Part shown: one piece after another, positions 1-9,408 of the stretch | Position numbering within the stretch: the stretch's first letter is position 1 | How the letters are laid out: the number at the start of each line of letters is the position of its first letter | From: Clostridia bacterium | Lineage (GTDB): Bacteria; Bacillota; Clostridia; Saccharofermentanales; Saccharofermentanaceae | DNA: 64,000 bases | Assembly: GCA_024403735.1 (NCBI GenBank) | Contig: JAKSRG010000003.1 | Coordinates: 1 to 64,000, forward strand | Direction of reading: 5' to 3' | The notes under the pieces: generated by a model | What the model was told of the DNA's origin: nothing | What the model saw: only the letters and a program-made list of their open reading frames with translations | The model's database searches: none | Translations under genes and position numbers: made by a program

Positions 1-825
1 GTATAACCTGCTGGGTAACTAGACTCAACAATTACATACTTACCAGTTGCAAGTGTCTTTGAAGTAAAGCTATTTGAACTCTTAAGTGTATCAACTACTG
101 TACCTTCAGCATTGTCCTTACGAATCTGGAATACAACACCAGATACATCAGTTGATCCATCACTAAATGTCTTTGTAATCTTTACACTATTATCAATTGC
201 CTGGTTCTCAACTGTGAGACCAAGTGCTGTTGTACCCTTACCTGTTGCAACAAGAGAACCTGTGTAAGAGATTGTCTTATCGGCATTAACCTCAATCTCG
301 ATATTTGCTGCTGGTGTATATCCTGCTGGGCTCTTTGACTCAACGATTACATACTTACCTGCTGCAAGTGTTCCTGACTTGAAGTTATTTTCACTCTTAA
401 GTGTTGCCTTAACAGTACCTGTTGCTGAACCCTCGTGAATCTCGAATTCAACTGCTGATACATCTGTTGTTCCATCACTAAATGTCTTAGTGATCTGAAC
501 ACTGTTGTCGATTGCCTTGTTTTCTACTGGAATTACAAGTGCTGTTGTACCCTTACCTGTTGCAGCAAGAGAACCTGTGTAACTGATTGTGTAATCAGAA
601 TTAACTTCAAACTCGATATTTGCTGCTGGTGTGTATCCTGCTGGACAACTAGACTCAACAATTACATACTTACCAACAGCCAATGTCTCATTCTTAAATT
701 CATTACCACTATTAAGTGTTGCCTTTACTTCACCAGTAGCTGTATTCTCATGAACTTCAAATTCAACTCCAGATGCATCAGTTGCTCCATCACTAAATGT
801 CTTAGTGATCTGAACACTATGTACA
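1..825 (-). repeat. Tandem 315-bp repeats encoding 105-residue Cna-B-like units
   Basis: Three in-frame copies follow each other with a 315-bp period. The phrase encoding AGYTPAANIE recurs near 633 and 318 with a further copy at the window edge near 3, and the ITKTFSDG start recurs near 820, 507 and 192. Neighbouring copies are nearly identical over long stretches. A diverged fourth copy starts near 1165 and is separated by a longer (about 345 bp) spacing that includes a threonine/proline linker. The array continues past position 1, so the copy number is unknown. Confidence 0.85.
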
Positions 826-3800
826 GGAGTAGGTGTTGCACCCTTTGCCACATTAGTAACATTAAGAGTTACATTTGTTGAATCACCACCAACACATGTT
901 ACATTAGCAACTGTACCAGACATTGTAATCTTACCTTCATCGTCTACAACTACAGTAATGTTATCTGCAGGAGTATATTTAGAAGGATACTTTGTCTCTA
1001 CAATCACATATGTACCAGGAAGAAGTGTCTTCTGACTAAATCCCTTATCAGAATTCAATGTTGCCAATACAGCACCAGAAACTGAACCCTGTCTAATCTC
1101 AAACTCAACTTCAGACAAATCTGTTGTACCGTCGCTAAATAATTTTGCAACAGTCAATTCATTCTCAACTGGGTTCTTAATCTGTGAATCATTAACTACT
1201 GTAAGATGTGACTTGATTGGAAGAACCTTAATAGGCTTTGTAGGATCGTTCCATGTAATATCACTAAACTTAGTAGGATTCAAAATAGCGATACGATATA
1301 CCGTATCATTTGGGTCATATCCGATTGGCGGTTCAATCTCACTAATCTCATAAATATGATCCCAAGTCATCTTATATGTATCATCAGATGTACAAACAAA
1401 CAAATCTGAACTCAATGGCTCACCAGCTACAGTAGTAGCCTCAAATTCCTTATTTGTCTTAGTACCATCAAGATCATACTCGACAGCTTTGAACTTAGCA
1501 CCACCAAGTATAGTCTCTGTTTCTGTTGATGAAATCTTATCAATATAGAAAAGAATTGTTCCATCAACGAAACCAGCACCTGCTGTAAAAATCTGCTTAT
1601 TAGTGTTTGTTGAAACACTTGTTGATTCCTGGGCATATGGCTGTGGAATAGCTACAGTGTTAGCGTAGCTACCTAAATTACCTGGAGTATTAAGTCTAAC
1701 CTTATACTTAATAATCAAAGGAGTTGAATCTGGAACAAACAATTCCAAATCCTGTCCATTCAAAGAGAATTCATATTCATTTGCTGAAACACTCTCATCA
1801 AAATATGAATCCTTTGTCAATTGATCTCCAGTGCTTGCATTAGTAATCACAAGTGAACCAGGAACATAATCAAGAACTTTAGGAAGTGTATCAATTACTT
1901 TATAAGATGTGCTTCCATCTGGACTAAGCTTTGTTCCATGAGGATTAAGAGTAATCTTAAATGTTAATGTATCAGGATTATCCTTATTCAATACAGACTC
2001 TTCTTCCACTAAAGTTTTAAACAAGATATCTTCTTCAATCTTACAAGAACCCTTAGTTGAAGACTTATATGTTGTAGGATCATCCTTAACTGTACCGATG
2101 AAAGTAATATTGTTTTCTACAGTACTAGTACCACTATTACTCAATGGATAAGAATCTGGAGCTGGCTTAGTGTAATAAGTAATAATCAAATTATTAGTTA
2201 ATCTAAGTGGATCTGGAGTCCAACCATTATCAAGAACAGTATCCTTAAGATCAAAAGAAATACCACCTTCTGGTAATTCAGTTACCTTAGTAACCTTAAA
2301 ATTATTACCTGAATTATCATTAATAATAATGTCTCCTACAAGAGTACCATTTGCAAGATCATCAATAAGTGTAATTGTATCCCAATTCTTAGAAGTAACA
2401 GTAAAACCATTACCATTATTATGGTTTACATATAATGTCCATTTAATGAGATCAGTTGTTGAATCATAAGTACCATTATCTTTTCTAACGTAATTCTCAG
2501 GAACAGGTACGTTATAAGAAGCCTGTGGATTACTCTGAATATTTTCATTCAATGTTACCTGAGCCTGATTTGAAATATTGCTATTATTAGGATCAAAGTT
2601 AGACACTGAATAAATTTTGACATACAAAGTTTTACCAGCAAGAGAAGGAACCACACTAGGGTCAACAATCTTACTTGGAGTGTCGTATTGATTTGTAGAC
2701 CAAGGAACTTCAACTTCATTATCGTTCTCATCTATGTAATACATCTTAATTGGCTTAGATGTATCCATTGACAAAGCACCGTTAAACTGATCTCGAACAC
2801 TTAAACTTACAGGACTTGGAGAAGTAGGTACTTCAATAGTAATCAACCATTCTGCATATACCTTATCATCAATTACCTGAACATCATTAGCCTTTTTTGA
2901 AGCATTAATCTTTGGCTGATCATTACCGCCTGGATTATCATTGCCACCATTAGGACCATCATGAACTTTAACATAAGATGAAGATTCACCTACTTTATTT
3001 GATCCATCGTAAATTTCAGCAGTATTCTTTGACTGAGCTGTAGGATCAGTTTCTTCAAAAGTAGAAGTAACATGAGTTGTATATGTAATTTCATATTCGT
3101 TTGAGTTATCAGCATTACCAAAAGAATAATTATTCAAAGCAGACAAATCTGTGAGAGTTTCAGTTACACCTGTACCCTTGTTTGTTACTTTAATAGATGT
3201 TCCTTCTGCAAGTTCCATCTGAACAGTATCATCCAAAGTATCTTTAAGAGTCATTCCCTTAAGATTAAACTTTGTTGATCCGTTATTAATATTGATCTTC
3301 CAATCAACTGTATTAGTACTTTCTGAATAAGTACCTGACTTACTTACAACTTTATAATCAATTGGGTAAGATGAATTCAAAGAAGTATTATTTCCATTAA
3401 ATACGACAGGACGATCATCACCAGTCATCTTGATAGATGTGATGTCATTCTGTAACTGATTCTGTGACATGAAAGCATCTTCTAACTTACATGTGTATTT
3501 AATTGTTGCTGTTGAACCCGCTGGAATATTATTACCTAAAGTAAATGAATAGCCTTTCTGATTCCATTCAGGATGCTCAGGCTTCTGAGTAGTAATACCA
3601 ATAGAAGCTGGTTCAATAGTTGGTTCTCCCTGGATAGCATATACACCATTACCAAGAGTATCTGAAATTACAAGTGGTTCGCAATCCTTAGAACCATCAT
3701 TCTTAATAGTAATAGTGTAATCAATTGTCTTATTAGCAAGATTAACATTGCTTCCTACCTTAGACACAGTAAGACTACGATCGATGTTTGGTTTTTCTGT

Positions 3801-4388
3801 AACTGTAATCTGAGGATTAATTGTTGGATCATCGATACCATGAACAAACTTCAAAGTATATTTAGCCTGATTCTCAGATAAAGCAGTCTGATTCAATGAA
3901 CAGCTGAAATTTGCAAAACCAGCGTGTCCAGGTATCTGATCTATCATATTTCCATTAGAATCAAAAGCTGGACTCATATCGAAAATAATCACACCGTCGA
4001 TGATGCTATATGTATACTTAATATCAGATCCATCGAATTGAGCTTCTTCATTTTCAACCTTAGGAAAAGTTGTCATATCGAAAGCAGTAGTTTCATTTCC
4101 GTCCGAATCAACAATCTTTACTTGATTAAAATCATAGTAAATATACGGATGATCCGAAGTAAAATTTGGAACCGTAAAATTAAGAATTCCTTCAATACCG
4201 GAATTAGGACCAAACGGTGTATTTACATTTTTGATAGCTACACTCGTTACGCTACTAGTTATATCAGTACCTTCAGTAGCTGCATAAACTGGCATAGTAA
4301 ATAATGGAAAGAAACCATTAAATACCATTAAGATTGATACCAATAATGATAAAAATCTCTGTTTGATTTTTGTGTTGATCTTACCCAT
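1..4388 (-). CDS. Large secreted surface protein with Cna-B-like repeats (3' end outside window)
   Basis: The reading frame is open from the ATG at 4388 to the left edge, giving about 1462 codons without a stop. It has a GAGGTTGAG ribosome site. Residues 1-36 are a signal peptide (basic start, hydrophobic core, cleavage near VYA|A). The middle of the protein is a chain of beta-rich modules resembling DUF11/isopeptide adhesin domains, for example the segment around 3700-3780. From about 1570 downward come SpaA/Cna-B-type domains: one diverged copy near 1240-1570, one near 840-1165, then copies starting near 820, 507 and 192. Each carries an ITKTF...SDG...VEFE core and a YVIVES...AGYTP motif, with the lysine and glutamate typical of isopeptide-forming Cna-B folds. 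The sorting signal (LPxTG) or other anchor lies beyond the edge. The likely role is a cell-wall adhesin or fibrous stalk; the ligand is unknown. Low-complexity codon use (many AAT/ACA) fits a surface protein. Confidence 0.88.
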   Translation of the reverse strand, partial: MGKINTKIKQRFLSLLVSILMVFNGFFPLFTMPVYAATEGTDITSSVTSVAIKNVNTPFGPNSGIEGILNFTVPNFTSDHPYIYYDFNQVKIVDSDGNETTAFDMTTFPKVENEEAQFDGSDIKYTYSIIDGVIIFDMSPAFDSNGNMIDQIPGHAGFANFSCSLNQTALSENQAKYTLKFVHGIDDPTINPQITVTEKPNIDRSLTVSKVGSNVNLANKTIDYTITIKNDGSKDCEPLVISDTLGNGVYAIQGEPTIEPASIGITTQKPEHPEWNQKGYSFTLGNNIPAGSTATIKYTCKLEDAFMSQNQLQNDITSIKMTGDDRPVVFNGNNTSLNSSYPIDYKVVSKSGTYSESTNTVDWKININNGSTKFNLKGMTLKDTLDDTVQMELAEGTSIKVTNKGTGVTETLTDLSALNNYSFGNADNSNEYEITYTTHVTSTFEETDPTAQSKNTAEIYDGSNKVGESSSYVKVHDGPNGGNDNPGGNDQPKINASKKANDVQVIDDKVYAEWLITIEVPTSPSPVSLSVRDQFNGALSMDTSKPIKMYYIDENDNEVEVPWSTNQYDTPSKIVDPSVVPSLAGKTLYVKIYSVSNFDPNNSNISNQAQVTLNENIQSNPQASYNVPVPENYVRKDNGTYDSTTDLIKWTLYVNHNNGNGFTVTSKNWDTITLIDDLANGTLVGDIIINDNSGNNFKVTKVTELPEGGISFDLKDTVLDNGWTPDPLRLTNNLIITYYTKPAPDSYPLSNSGTSTVENNITFIGTVKDDPTTYKSSTKGSCKIEEDILFKTLVEEESVLNKDNPDTLTFKITLNPHGTKLSPDGSTSYKVIDTLPKVLDYVPGSLVITNASTGDQLTKDSYFDESVSANEYEFSLNGQDLELFVPDSTPLIIKYKVRLNTPGNLGSYANTVAIPQPYAQESTSVSTNTNKQIFTAGAGFVDGTILFYIDKISSTETETILGGAKFKAVEYDLDGTKTNKEFEATTVAGEPLSSDLFVCTSDDTYKMTWDHIYEISEIEPPIGYDPNDTVYRIAILNPTKFSDITWNDPTKPIKVLPIKSHLTVVNDSQIKNPVENELTVAKLFSDGTTDLSEVEFEIRQGSVSGAVLATLNSDKGFSQKTLLPGTYVIVETKYPSKYTPADNITVVVDDEGKITMSGTVANVTCVGGDSTNVTLNVTNVAKGATPTPVHSVQITKTFSDGATDASGVEFEVHENTATGEVKATLNSGNEFKNETLAVGKYVIVESSCPAGYTPAANIEFEVNSDYTISYTGSLAATGKGTTALVIPVENKAIDNSVQITKTFSDGTTDVSAVEFEIHEGSATGTVKATLKSENNFKSGTLAAGKYVIVESKSPAGYTPAANIEIEVNADKTISYTGSLVATGKGTTALGLTVENQAIDNSVKITKTFSDGSTDVSGVVFQIRKDNAEGTVVDTLKSSNSFTSKTLATGKYVIVESSYPAGY

Positions 4389-4435
4389 AAACTCAACCTC
4401 ATCACATAATTTTTAATAAATATCTAAAATATATT

Positions 4436-4464
4436 TATATATTTATTCAGAATATATTTTACAA
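4436..4464 (-). promoter_or_regulatory. Promoter of the surface-protein gene
   Basis: On the minus strand, TTGTAA (4459-4464) is followed after 17 bp by TATATA (4436-4441). This leaves an untranslated leader of roughly 40 nt before the ATG at 4388. The region is very AT-rich, so the match could be partly chance. Confidence 0.5.
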
Positions 4465-4569
4465 AGGTCATTTATGCAATGTGTGAACAAATTGTAAACA
4501 AATACGCAAATATCAATATATTAATATTTTTGAAACAATTTGGTATATTTAGCTTAATTAGAACGAAAA

Positions 4570-4600
4570 AATCCCTGCAATCTTTTCGATTACAGGGATT
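4570..4600 (-). terminator. Rho-independent terminator of pgi
   Basis: AATCCCTG...AATC pairs with GATT...CAGGGATT around a TTTTC loop. On the minus strand the stem is followed by a run of T, about 100 nt after the pgi stop. The rest of the 309-base gap 4389-4697 holds only the surface-protein promoter. The plus-strand open frame there has no ribosome site and runs through this hairpin. Confidence 0.85.
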
Positions 4601-4697
4601 CTATATAATCTTAATAAATAACCTATTATATAAAGCTAGTTATATAAAGCTGGTTAATCTGTTTGAAGTCCTAAAAACCACAAACAAAAATCATTTA

Positions 4698-6041
4698 TTA
4701 TAAGCGAGCCTCAAGAGCTGCCTTCTGATCTTCGTAACCTGGCTTACCAAGAAGAGCGAACATGTTCTTCTTATAAGCTTCAACACCTGGCTGGTTGAAT
4801 GGGTTAACTGCGAGAAGATAACCAGAAATACCACAAGCCTTCTCGAAGAAGTATACGAGCTGACCGAACCAGTATGGTGTAAGCTCTGGCATATGTACTA
4901 CCATGTTAGGAACCTTACCATCTACGTGAGCAAGTACTGTACCCTGCATAGCCTTAAGGTTAACTTCATTCATATCCATACCTGAAAGGAAGTTCAAACC
5001 ATCGAGGTTGTCTGGATCATTAGGAATCTCGAAAGAACGACGAGCCTTATCGATCTGAACAACTGTCTCGAACATCATACGAGCACCTTCCTGGATGAAC
5101 TGACCCATTGAGTGAAGATCTGTTGTATTATCAACACCTGCTGGGAACAAACCACGGAAATCCTTACCTTCTGACTCACCATAGAGCTGCTTCCACCACT
5201 CTGTCATATAGTGGAAAGATGGCTCATAGTTAACCATAATCTCTGTTGAATAACCTGAACGGAGCAAGCAATTTCTTACTGCAGCGTACTGATAGCAAGG
5301 GTTCTCCATAACGCTCATCTTCTTGAATTCCTTAGAAGCGTCCTTTGCACCCTTCATAATTTCCTTAATGTTGATGTTAGCAACAGCGATTGGAAGGAGA
5401 CCTACTGGTGTAAGAACTGAGAAACGTCCTCCAACATCATCAGGTACTACAAATGTCTCATAACCTTCTTCATCAGCGAGACCCTTAAGAGCTCCACGAG
5501 CCTTATCTGTTGTAGCGTAAATTCTGTTCTTAGCCTCTTCCTTACCGTACTTCTTCTCCATGTATGCCTTAAAAATTCTGAAAGCAATAGCTGGTTCTGT
5601 TGTTGTACCAGACTTAGAGATAATGTTAACTGAGATATCCTTACCCTCGATAACATCCATCATATCAGCAAGATATGTAGCACTGATTGAGTTACCGCAG
5701 AAAAGGATGATTGGGCACTTACGTGTCTTCTTTGAAGCTACGTTAGCAAATGAGTGATTCAAGAGCTCAATTGCAGCACGTGCACCGAGGTATGAACCAC
5801 CGATACCGATAACTACGAGAACATCTGAATCCTTACGGATCTTAGCAGCAGCCTTCTGAATTCTGTTGAACTCTTCCTTGTCATAGTTTGTAGGAAGATC
5901 AAGCCAACCCAAGAAATCATTTCCTGGACCATTCTTCTTATGAAGCATGTCGTGTGCAGCCTTAACCTGTGGCTCCATTCTCTTAACTGCTTCTTCACCA
6001 CCAATAAATGGTAATACGTTTGATACATCAAGTTTAATCAT
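4698..6041 (-). CDS. pgi: Glucose-6-phosphate isomerase
   Basis: This cytoplasmic enzyme interconverts glucose 6-phosphate and fructose 6-phosphate in glycolysis and gluconeogenesis. The 447-residue length matches the short bacterial form of the family. Visible sugar-phosphate-binding motifs are [12 protein letters not shown] at about 79-90 and SKSGTTTEP at 142-150, which are the SIS-fold phosphate-binding loops. The QEGARMMFE segment near residue 290 corresponds to the conserved region carrying the active-site glutamate. The start is supported by GGAG nine bases before the ATG. The gene stands alone with its own terminator and is followed on the other strand by an unrelated gene. Codon use suggests strong expression. 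Confidence 0.97.
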   Translation of the reverse strand: MIKLDVSNVLPFIGGEEAVKRMEPQVKAAHDMLHKKNGPGNDFLGWLDLPTNYDKEEFNRIQKAAAKIRKDSDVLVVIGIGGSYLGARAAIELLNHSFANVASKKTRKCPIILFCGNSISATYLADMMDVIEGKDISVNIISKSGTTTEPAIAFRIFKAYMEKKYGKEEAKNRIYATTDKARGALKGLADEEGYETFVVPDDVGGRFSVLTPVGLLPIAVANINIKEIMKGAKDASKEFKKMSVMENPCYQYAAVRNCLLRSGYSTEIMVNYEPSFHYMTEWWKQLYGESEGKDFRGLFPAGVDNTTDLHSMGQFIQEGARMMFETVVQIDKARRSFEIPNDPDNLDGLNFLSGMDMNEVNLKAMQGTVLAHVDGKVPNMVVHMPELTPYWFGQLVYFFEKACGISGYLLAVNPFNQPGVEAYKKNMFALLGKPGYEDQKAALEARL

Positions 6042-6202
6042 AATAATTGCTCCTTTGTTTAGTTTCTTTCAAAACTACTTGAAAGTATATCACCGCTTTA
6101 TATCGAAGTGAACTAAAAAACGAGCAATTTTATCAAATTTAATCAATTTTGTATTTTTTGACATGAATATACGTTATAATTTACCCGAAATAGGAGAAAA
6201 GC

Positions 6203-6745
6203 ATGAAAATCGAAGAAAAGGCTAAAGCAAAAATTATTATTCTTCATATTGTCTCTGATGTACCAGGCATCACTTATCACTTATTGATGGATAAGTGCTT
6301 GGCTTCACTTACTATGGACTATTTCTCCTTTGCAGAGTGTTTTAATGAACTCTTATCAAGTAATCTCATTGAATCTATATCTGAAACAGATGGAACTGGC
6401 GCTGTCACAGCGGATTCCACAGAAAATCTCATCTCTATTACACGAGGTGGAAGCGCTGTTCTTGAAGATATTAAGACTACTCTTAGCGTTAGCACAAAGA
6501 AGTTTCTTAGCGACGCAAAAGCTGATCTTACTGCTATTATGGCTCAAAGAAATAGCATCAAAGCTTCTGTAGAAGTAATTGATGACACTATATATGCGGT
6601 ACTTGCTATCAATGAAGATAATATGCCATCATTTAAGACACTTATTAGATGTGAGAATCAGGAAGAAGCCTCTTCCCTCTGTAGTAAATGGCGTAAAAAT
6701 GCTTTTTCTGCTAGGGACAGTTTACGTGCTAGTCTTGATAAATAA
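6203..6745 (+). CDS. DUF4364 family winged-helix protein
   Basis: This 180-residue cytoplasmic protein has a N-terminal part (about 8-90) reading as a winged-helix fold: an ILHIVSDVPGIT helix, a hydrophobic helix with YFSFAECFNELLSSNLI, then a wing segment ending in ITRGGSAVL. That order matches the DUF4364 family (PF14277), which is common in Clostridia and has no defined target. The remaining half is helix followed by a small beta region. The ATG follows AGGAGAAAAGC. A TATAAT hexamer about 25 bp upstream is a good -10, but I find no matching -35 at normal spacing. The gene is monocistronic and sits between pgi (opposite strand) and an amino-acid transporter operon, so it might regulate that operon. 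This is only suggested by position. Confidence 0.72.
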   Translation: MKIEEKAKAKIIILHIVSDVPGITYHLLMDKCLASLTMDYFSFAECFNELLSSNLIESISETDGTGAVTADSTENLISITRGGSAVLEDIKTTLSVSTKKFLSDAKADLTAIMAQRNSIKASVEVIDDTIYAVLAINEDNMPSFKTLIRCENQEEASSLCSKWRKNAFSARDSLRASLDK

Positions 6746-6768
6746 TAGTTTTATATAACTATATTCAA

Positions 6769-6797
6769 TTGACTTTATTACTCAAACGATTTAATAA
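6769..6797 (+). promoter_or_regulatory. Promoter of the amino-acid ABC operon
   Basis: TTGACT (6769-6774), a 17-bp spacer, and TAATAA (6792-6797) lie about 50 bp before the solute-binding protein start. The 5' leader also contains a short TAGGG-GAAA-CCCTA hairpin (6811-6824). Confidence 0.6.
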
Positions 6798-6846
6798 TAT
6801 ATTGGTAATCTAGGGGAAACCCTATAAGAAGTGAGGTATTTTTATT

Positions 6847-7596
6847 ATGAAAAAGTTGGTTACAAAACTCGCAGCTATCCTCTGCATTGCTTCTATCGCA
6901 TTTGCATTTGCTGGTTGCGGAAGCTCAAAGAAGAAGCTCGTTATGGCTACAAACGCTGCTTTCCCTCCTTATGAGTACACAGAGGGTGGCAAGATTGTTG
7001 GTATCGATGCTGAAATCGCACAGGCAATCGCTGATAAGCTCGGTATGGAACTCGAGATCAAGGATGTAGAGTTCGGTTCTATCATCGGTGGTGTTGTTTC
7101 TGGTAAGTATGATATCGGTATGGCTGGTATGACTGTTACTGATGAAAGACTTGAATCAGTTAACTTCTCAACAACATATGCTACAGGTATTCAGTCTATC
7201 ATCGTTGTTGAAGGATCTGAAATCACAGATATCGACACACTTATCAATGGTGATTATCTCGTAGGCACACAGGAGTCAACAACTGGTGACATTTATATGC
7301 AGGATGATCTTGGTGCTGACCGTGTTCAGAGCTATAAGACAGGTGCTGACGCTGTTCTCGCACTTACAACTGGTAAGGTTCAGGCTGTTGTTATCGATAA
7401 CGAGCCAGCTAAGTCTTTCGTAGCAGCAAATGATGGTCTTGTACTTCTTGAGACACCTTATGCAGTAGAAGATTACGCTATCGCAATCTCTAAGGATAAG
7501 CCAGAACTCCTTGAAGATGTAAACAAGGCTCTCGCTGACCTTAAGGCTGATGGCACACTCGACGCTATCGTAGAGAAGTACATTCCAGCTAACTAA
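6847..7596 (+). CDS. Polar amino-acid ABC transporter, substrate-binding lipoprotein
   Basis: The 249-residue extracytoplasmic receptor belongs to the SBP_bac_3 family. Residues 1-23 are a lipoprotein signal peptide ending in AFAG|C, with Cys24 as the lipid anchor to the outer face of the membrane. The mature protein shows the family's ATNAAFPPYEY opening, GIDAEIAQAIADKLG, and TDERLESVNFS, the ligand-binding hinge regions. The substrate is probably a polar amino acid or cystine; it cannot be fixed from sequence. It is the first gene of a binding protein/permease/ATPase operon and is separated from the permease by an internal terminator. That suggests the receptor is made in excess over the membrane parts. 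The ribosome site is GTGAGG, nine bases before the ATG. Confidence 0.93.
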   Translation: MKKLVTKLAAILCIASIAFAFAGCGSSKKKLVMATNAAFPPYEYTEGGKIVGIDAEIAQAIADKLGMELEIKDVEFGSIIGGVVSGKYDIGMAGMTVTDERLESVNFSTTYATGIQSIIVVEGSEITDIDTLINGDYLVGTQESTTGDIYMQDDLGADRVQSYKTGADAVLALTTGKVQAVVIDNEPAKSFVAANDGLVLLETPYAVEDYAIAISKDKPELLEDVNKALADLKADGTLDAIVEKYIPAN

Positions 7597-7617
7597 TTTA
7601 AGTTCACTATTCACACG

Positions 7618-7650
7618 CAAAAAGGCGGACTTACATCCGCCTTTTTCTTT
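7618..7650 (+). terminator. Intra-operon attenuating terminator between receptor and permease
   Basis: AAAGGCGGA pairs with TCCGCCTTT around a CTTACA loop and is followed by TTCTTTT. It lies just before the AAAGGAG ribosome site of the permease gene. Partial read-through would give high receptor and low permease/ATPase expression. Confidence 0.8.
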
Positions 7651-7664
7651 TAAAGGAGACGACA

Positions 7665-8408
7665 ATGCTAATGTTATCAATCGGTGACTGGTTCTCAAAA
7701 CTCAAGTCAGACTTCATTCTTAACTTCGTGCAAGATGACAGATATAAGCTAATACTTAGCGGTTTGGGTAGTACTTTAGTTATTACTTTTTTCGCAGCTA
7801 TTCTTGGTATTTTGCTCGGTATTATCCTCGCTCTGGTAAGATCTTCACACGATAAGATGATTGATGAGCTCAGACCAGGTTTCGGTAAGGGTTTACTCAA
7901 AGTAGCTAACTTCATAGCTAATATTTACTTAACAATCATCCGTGGTACTCCTATGGTTGTACAGCTCCTTATCGCCTACTTCATTATCTTTGCTTCATCC
8001 AACAATGGTGTTATCGTTGCAATCATTGCATTCGGTATCAACTCAGGAGCTTACGTAGCTGAGATTGTTAGAAGCGGTATCATGAGTATTGATAATGGTC
8101 AGTTCGAAGCTGGTCGTTCCCTTGGTTTTAACTACATCCAGACAATGGTATATATTGTTCTTCCACAGGCCTTTAAGAACATTCTCCCTGCTCTTGCAAA
8201 TGAGTTCATTGTTCTTCTTAAGGAAACATCTGTTGCAGGTTACGTAGCTATCGTAGATCTCACTAAGGCAGGTGACAAAATCAGAGGTATTACATTCTCA
8301 CCTTTCATGCCACTTCTTGCAGTAGCTTTGATTTACCTCATTCTCGTTACTATCTTCAGCAGACTAGTAAATATTCTTGAAAGGAGATTAAGAAACAATG
8401 AGCGATAA
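7665..8408 (+). CDS. Amino-acid ABC transporter permease
   Basis: The 247-residue integral membrane subunit belongs to the His/Glu/Gln/Arg permease family. A short N-terminal stretch is followed by about five hydrophobic segments, the first near residues 28-52 ([19 protein letters not shown]). The cytoplasmic EAA loop is clear: [23 protein letters not shown] near residue 148, the docking site for the ATPase. The [12 protein letters not shown] motif before it is typical of this family. The ATG at 7665 follows AAAGGAGACGACA; an internal ATG two codons later is possible but worse spaced. The 3' end overlaps the ATPase gene by 11 bp, which indicates translational coupling. It acts as a homodimer or with itself, since no second permease gene is present. 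Confidence 0.94.
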   Translation: MLMLSIGDWFSKLKSDFILNFVQDDRYKLILSGLGSTLVITFFAAILGILLGIILALVRSSHDKMIDELRPGFGKGLLKVANFIANIYLTIIRGTPMVVQLLIAYFIIFASSNNGVIVAIIAFGINSGAYVAEIVRSGIMSIDNGQFEAGRSLGFNYIQTMVYIVLPQAFKNILPALANEFIVLLKETSVAGYVAIVDLTKAGDKIRGITFSPFMPLLAVALIYLILVTIFSRLVNILERRLRNNER

Positions 8409-9144
8409 TAATGTTTTAATCTCAGTTAACGACCTTAAGAAGCATTATAAAGGCGGCGAAATCAAAGCCTTGGATGGTGTTACTACAGATATCAAAAAGG
8501 GTGAAGTTGTTGTAATCATCGGACCATCAGGTTCAGGTAAGTCAACATTTTTACGTTCTCTTAATCTTCTTGAGCGTCCAACAAGCGGTCATATCCTTTT
8601 TGACGGAATTGATATTACAGATAAGAGTACAGATATTAACAAGCTTAGAATGAAGATGGGAATGGTTTTCCAGCACTTCAATTTATTCCCTCACCTTTCA
8701 ATTCTAAACAACATGACGCTCGCGCCTATGAAATTACTCGGAAAGTCTAAGGAAGAGGCTGAGAAGCGCGCTAACGAGCTTTTAAAGAAGGTTGCGCTTG
8801 GCGATAGAGGGAATAGCTTCCCTAGTCAGCTCTCTGGCGGCCAGAAGCAGCGTATCGCTATTGTACGAGCACTTGCTATGGATCCAGAAGTTCTTCTATT
8901 CGATGAACCTACTTCTGCCCTCGATCCTGAGATGGTTGGTGAAGTACTCGATGTTATGAAAGAATTAGCAAAATCTGGCATGACTATGGTATGTGTAACA
9001 CATGAGATGGGCTTTGCTAAAGAAGTTGCTACAAGAGTTATTTTTATGGCTGACGGAAAGATTGTAGAGGAAGGAACTCCAAAGGAGATTTTCGAAAATC
9101 CAACTAACGATCGTCTCAAATCATTCCTTGCGAAGGTACTCTAA
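8398..9144 (+). CDS. Amino-acid ABC transporter ATP-binding protein
   Basis: The 248-residue GlnQ/HisP-type ATPase drives import. The Walker A motif is GPSGSGKST at 42-50, the Q-loop is [12 protein letters not shown], the signature is LSGGQKQR, Walker B is [12 protein letters not shown], and the switch histidine is in VCVTHEMGF. The length and motif order are standard for polar amino-acid importers. The start codon lies inside the 3' end of the permease gene, with a GAAAGGAG ribosome site in the permease coding sequence. It is the last gene of the operon and is followed by a strong terminator. Confidence 0.96.
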   Translation: MSDNNVLISVNDLKKHYKGGEIKALDGVTTDIKKGEVVVIIGPSGSGKSTFLRSLNLLERPTSGHILFDGIDITDKSTDINKLRMKMGMVFQHFNLFPHLSILNNMTLAPMKLLGKSKEEAEKRANELLKKVALGDRGNSFPSQLSGGQKQRIAIVRALAMDPEVLLFDEPTSALDPEMVGEVLDVMKELAKSGMTMVCVTHEMGFAKEVATRVIFMADGKIVEEGTPKEIFENPTNDRLKSFLAKVL

Positions 9145-9164
9145 TAATCAATGTAAAACTAGTG

Positions 9165-9200
9165 AACTACCGTAGTTTCAGCAACTGCGGTAGTTTTTTA
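9165..9200 (+). terminator. Terminator of the amino-acid ABC operon
   Basis: AACTACCGTAGTT pairs with AACTGCGGTAGTT around TCAGC and runs into TTTTTT. Confidence 0.9.
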
Positions 9201-9204
9201 CGCG

Positions 9205-9239
9205 AAAAAAAAACTCCGCACATTTTGTGGTGCGAAGTT
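9205..9239 (-). terminator. Terminator of obg
   Basis: On the minus strand, AACTTCGCAC pairs with GTGCGGAGTT and is followed by nine T residues. It faces the preceding plus-strand terminator, so the two convergent operons are insulated. The remaining gap 9240-9408 shows no feature. Confidence 0.88.
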
Positions 9240-9408
9240 TAACAAACAAACTCAATATATATTTAAGAGGTATCTAGCAATAACCTTATGATTTAAGTAT
9301 AACCATACTCTGTGGAGTAATTATGGCAAGATATTAACAAAATGTAAACAAACGTTACGCGTTATACAGTTATTGCTATTTACCCGAGTTGTTTTATATA
9401 AATATTGC

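Noticed and set aside
3924..4304. 126-codon plus-strand frame
   Set aside because: Lies antisense inside the surface-protein gene, whose signal peptide and frame are clear.
4479..4703. 74-codon plus-strand frame after pgi
   Set aside because: No ribosome site, AT-biased composition, and it reads through the pgi terminator hairpin.
6160..6180. TTGACA near TATAAT before the DUF4364 gene as a promoter pair
   Set aside because: The spacing is only 11 bp. The -10 may be real, but this TTGACA cannot be its -35.
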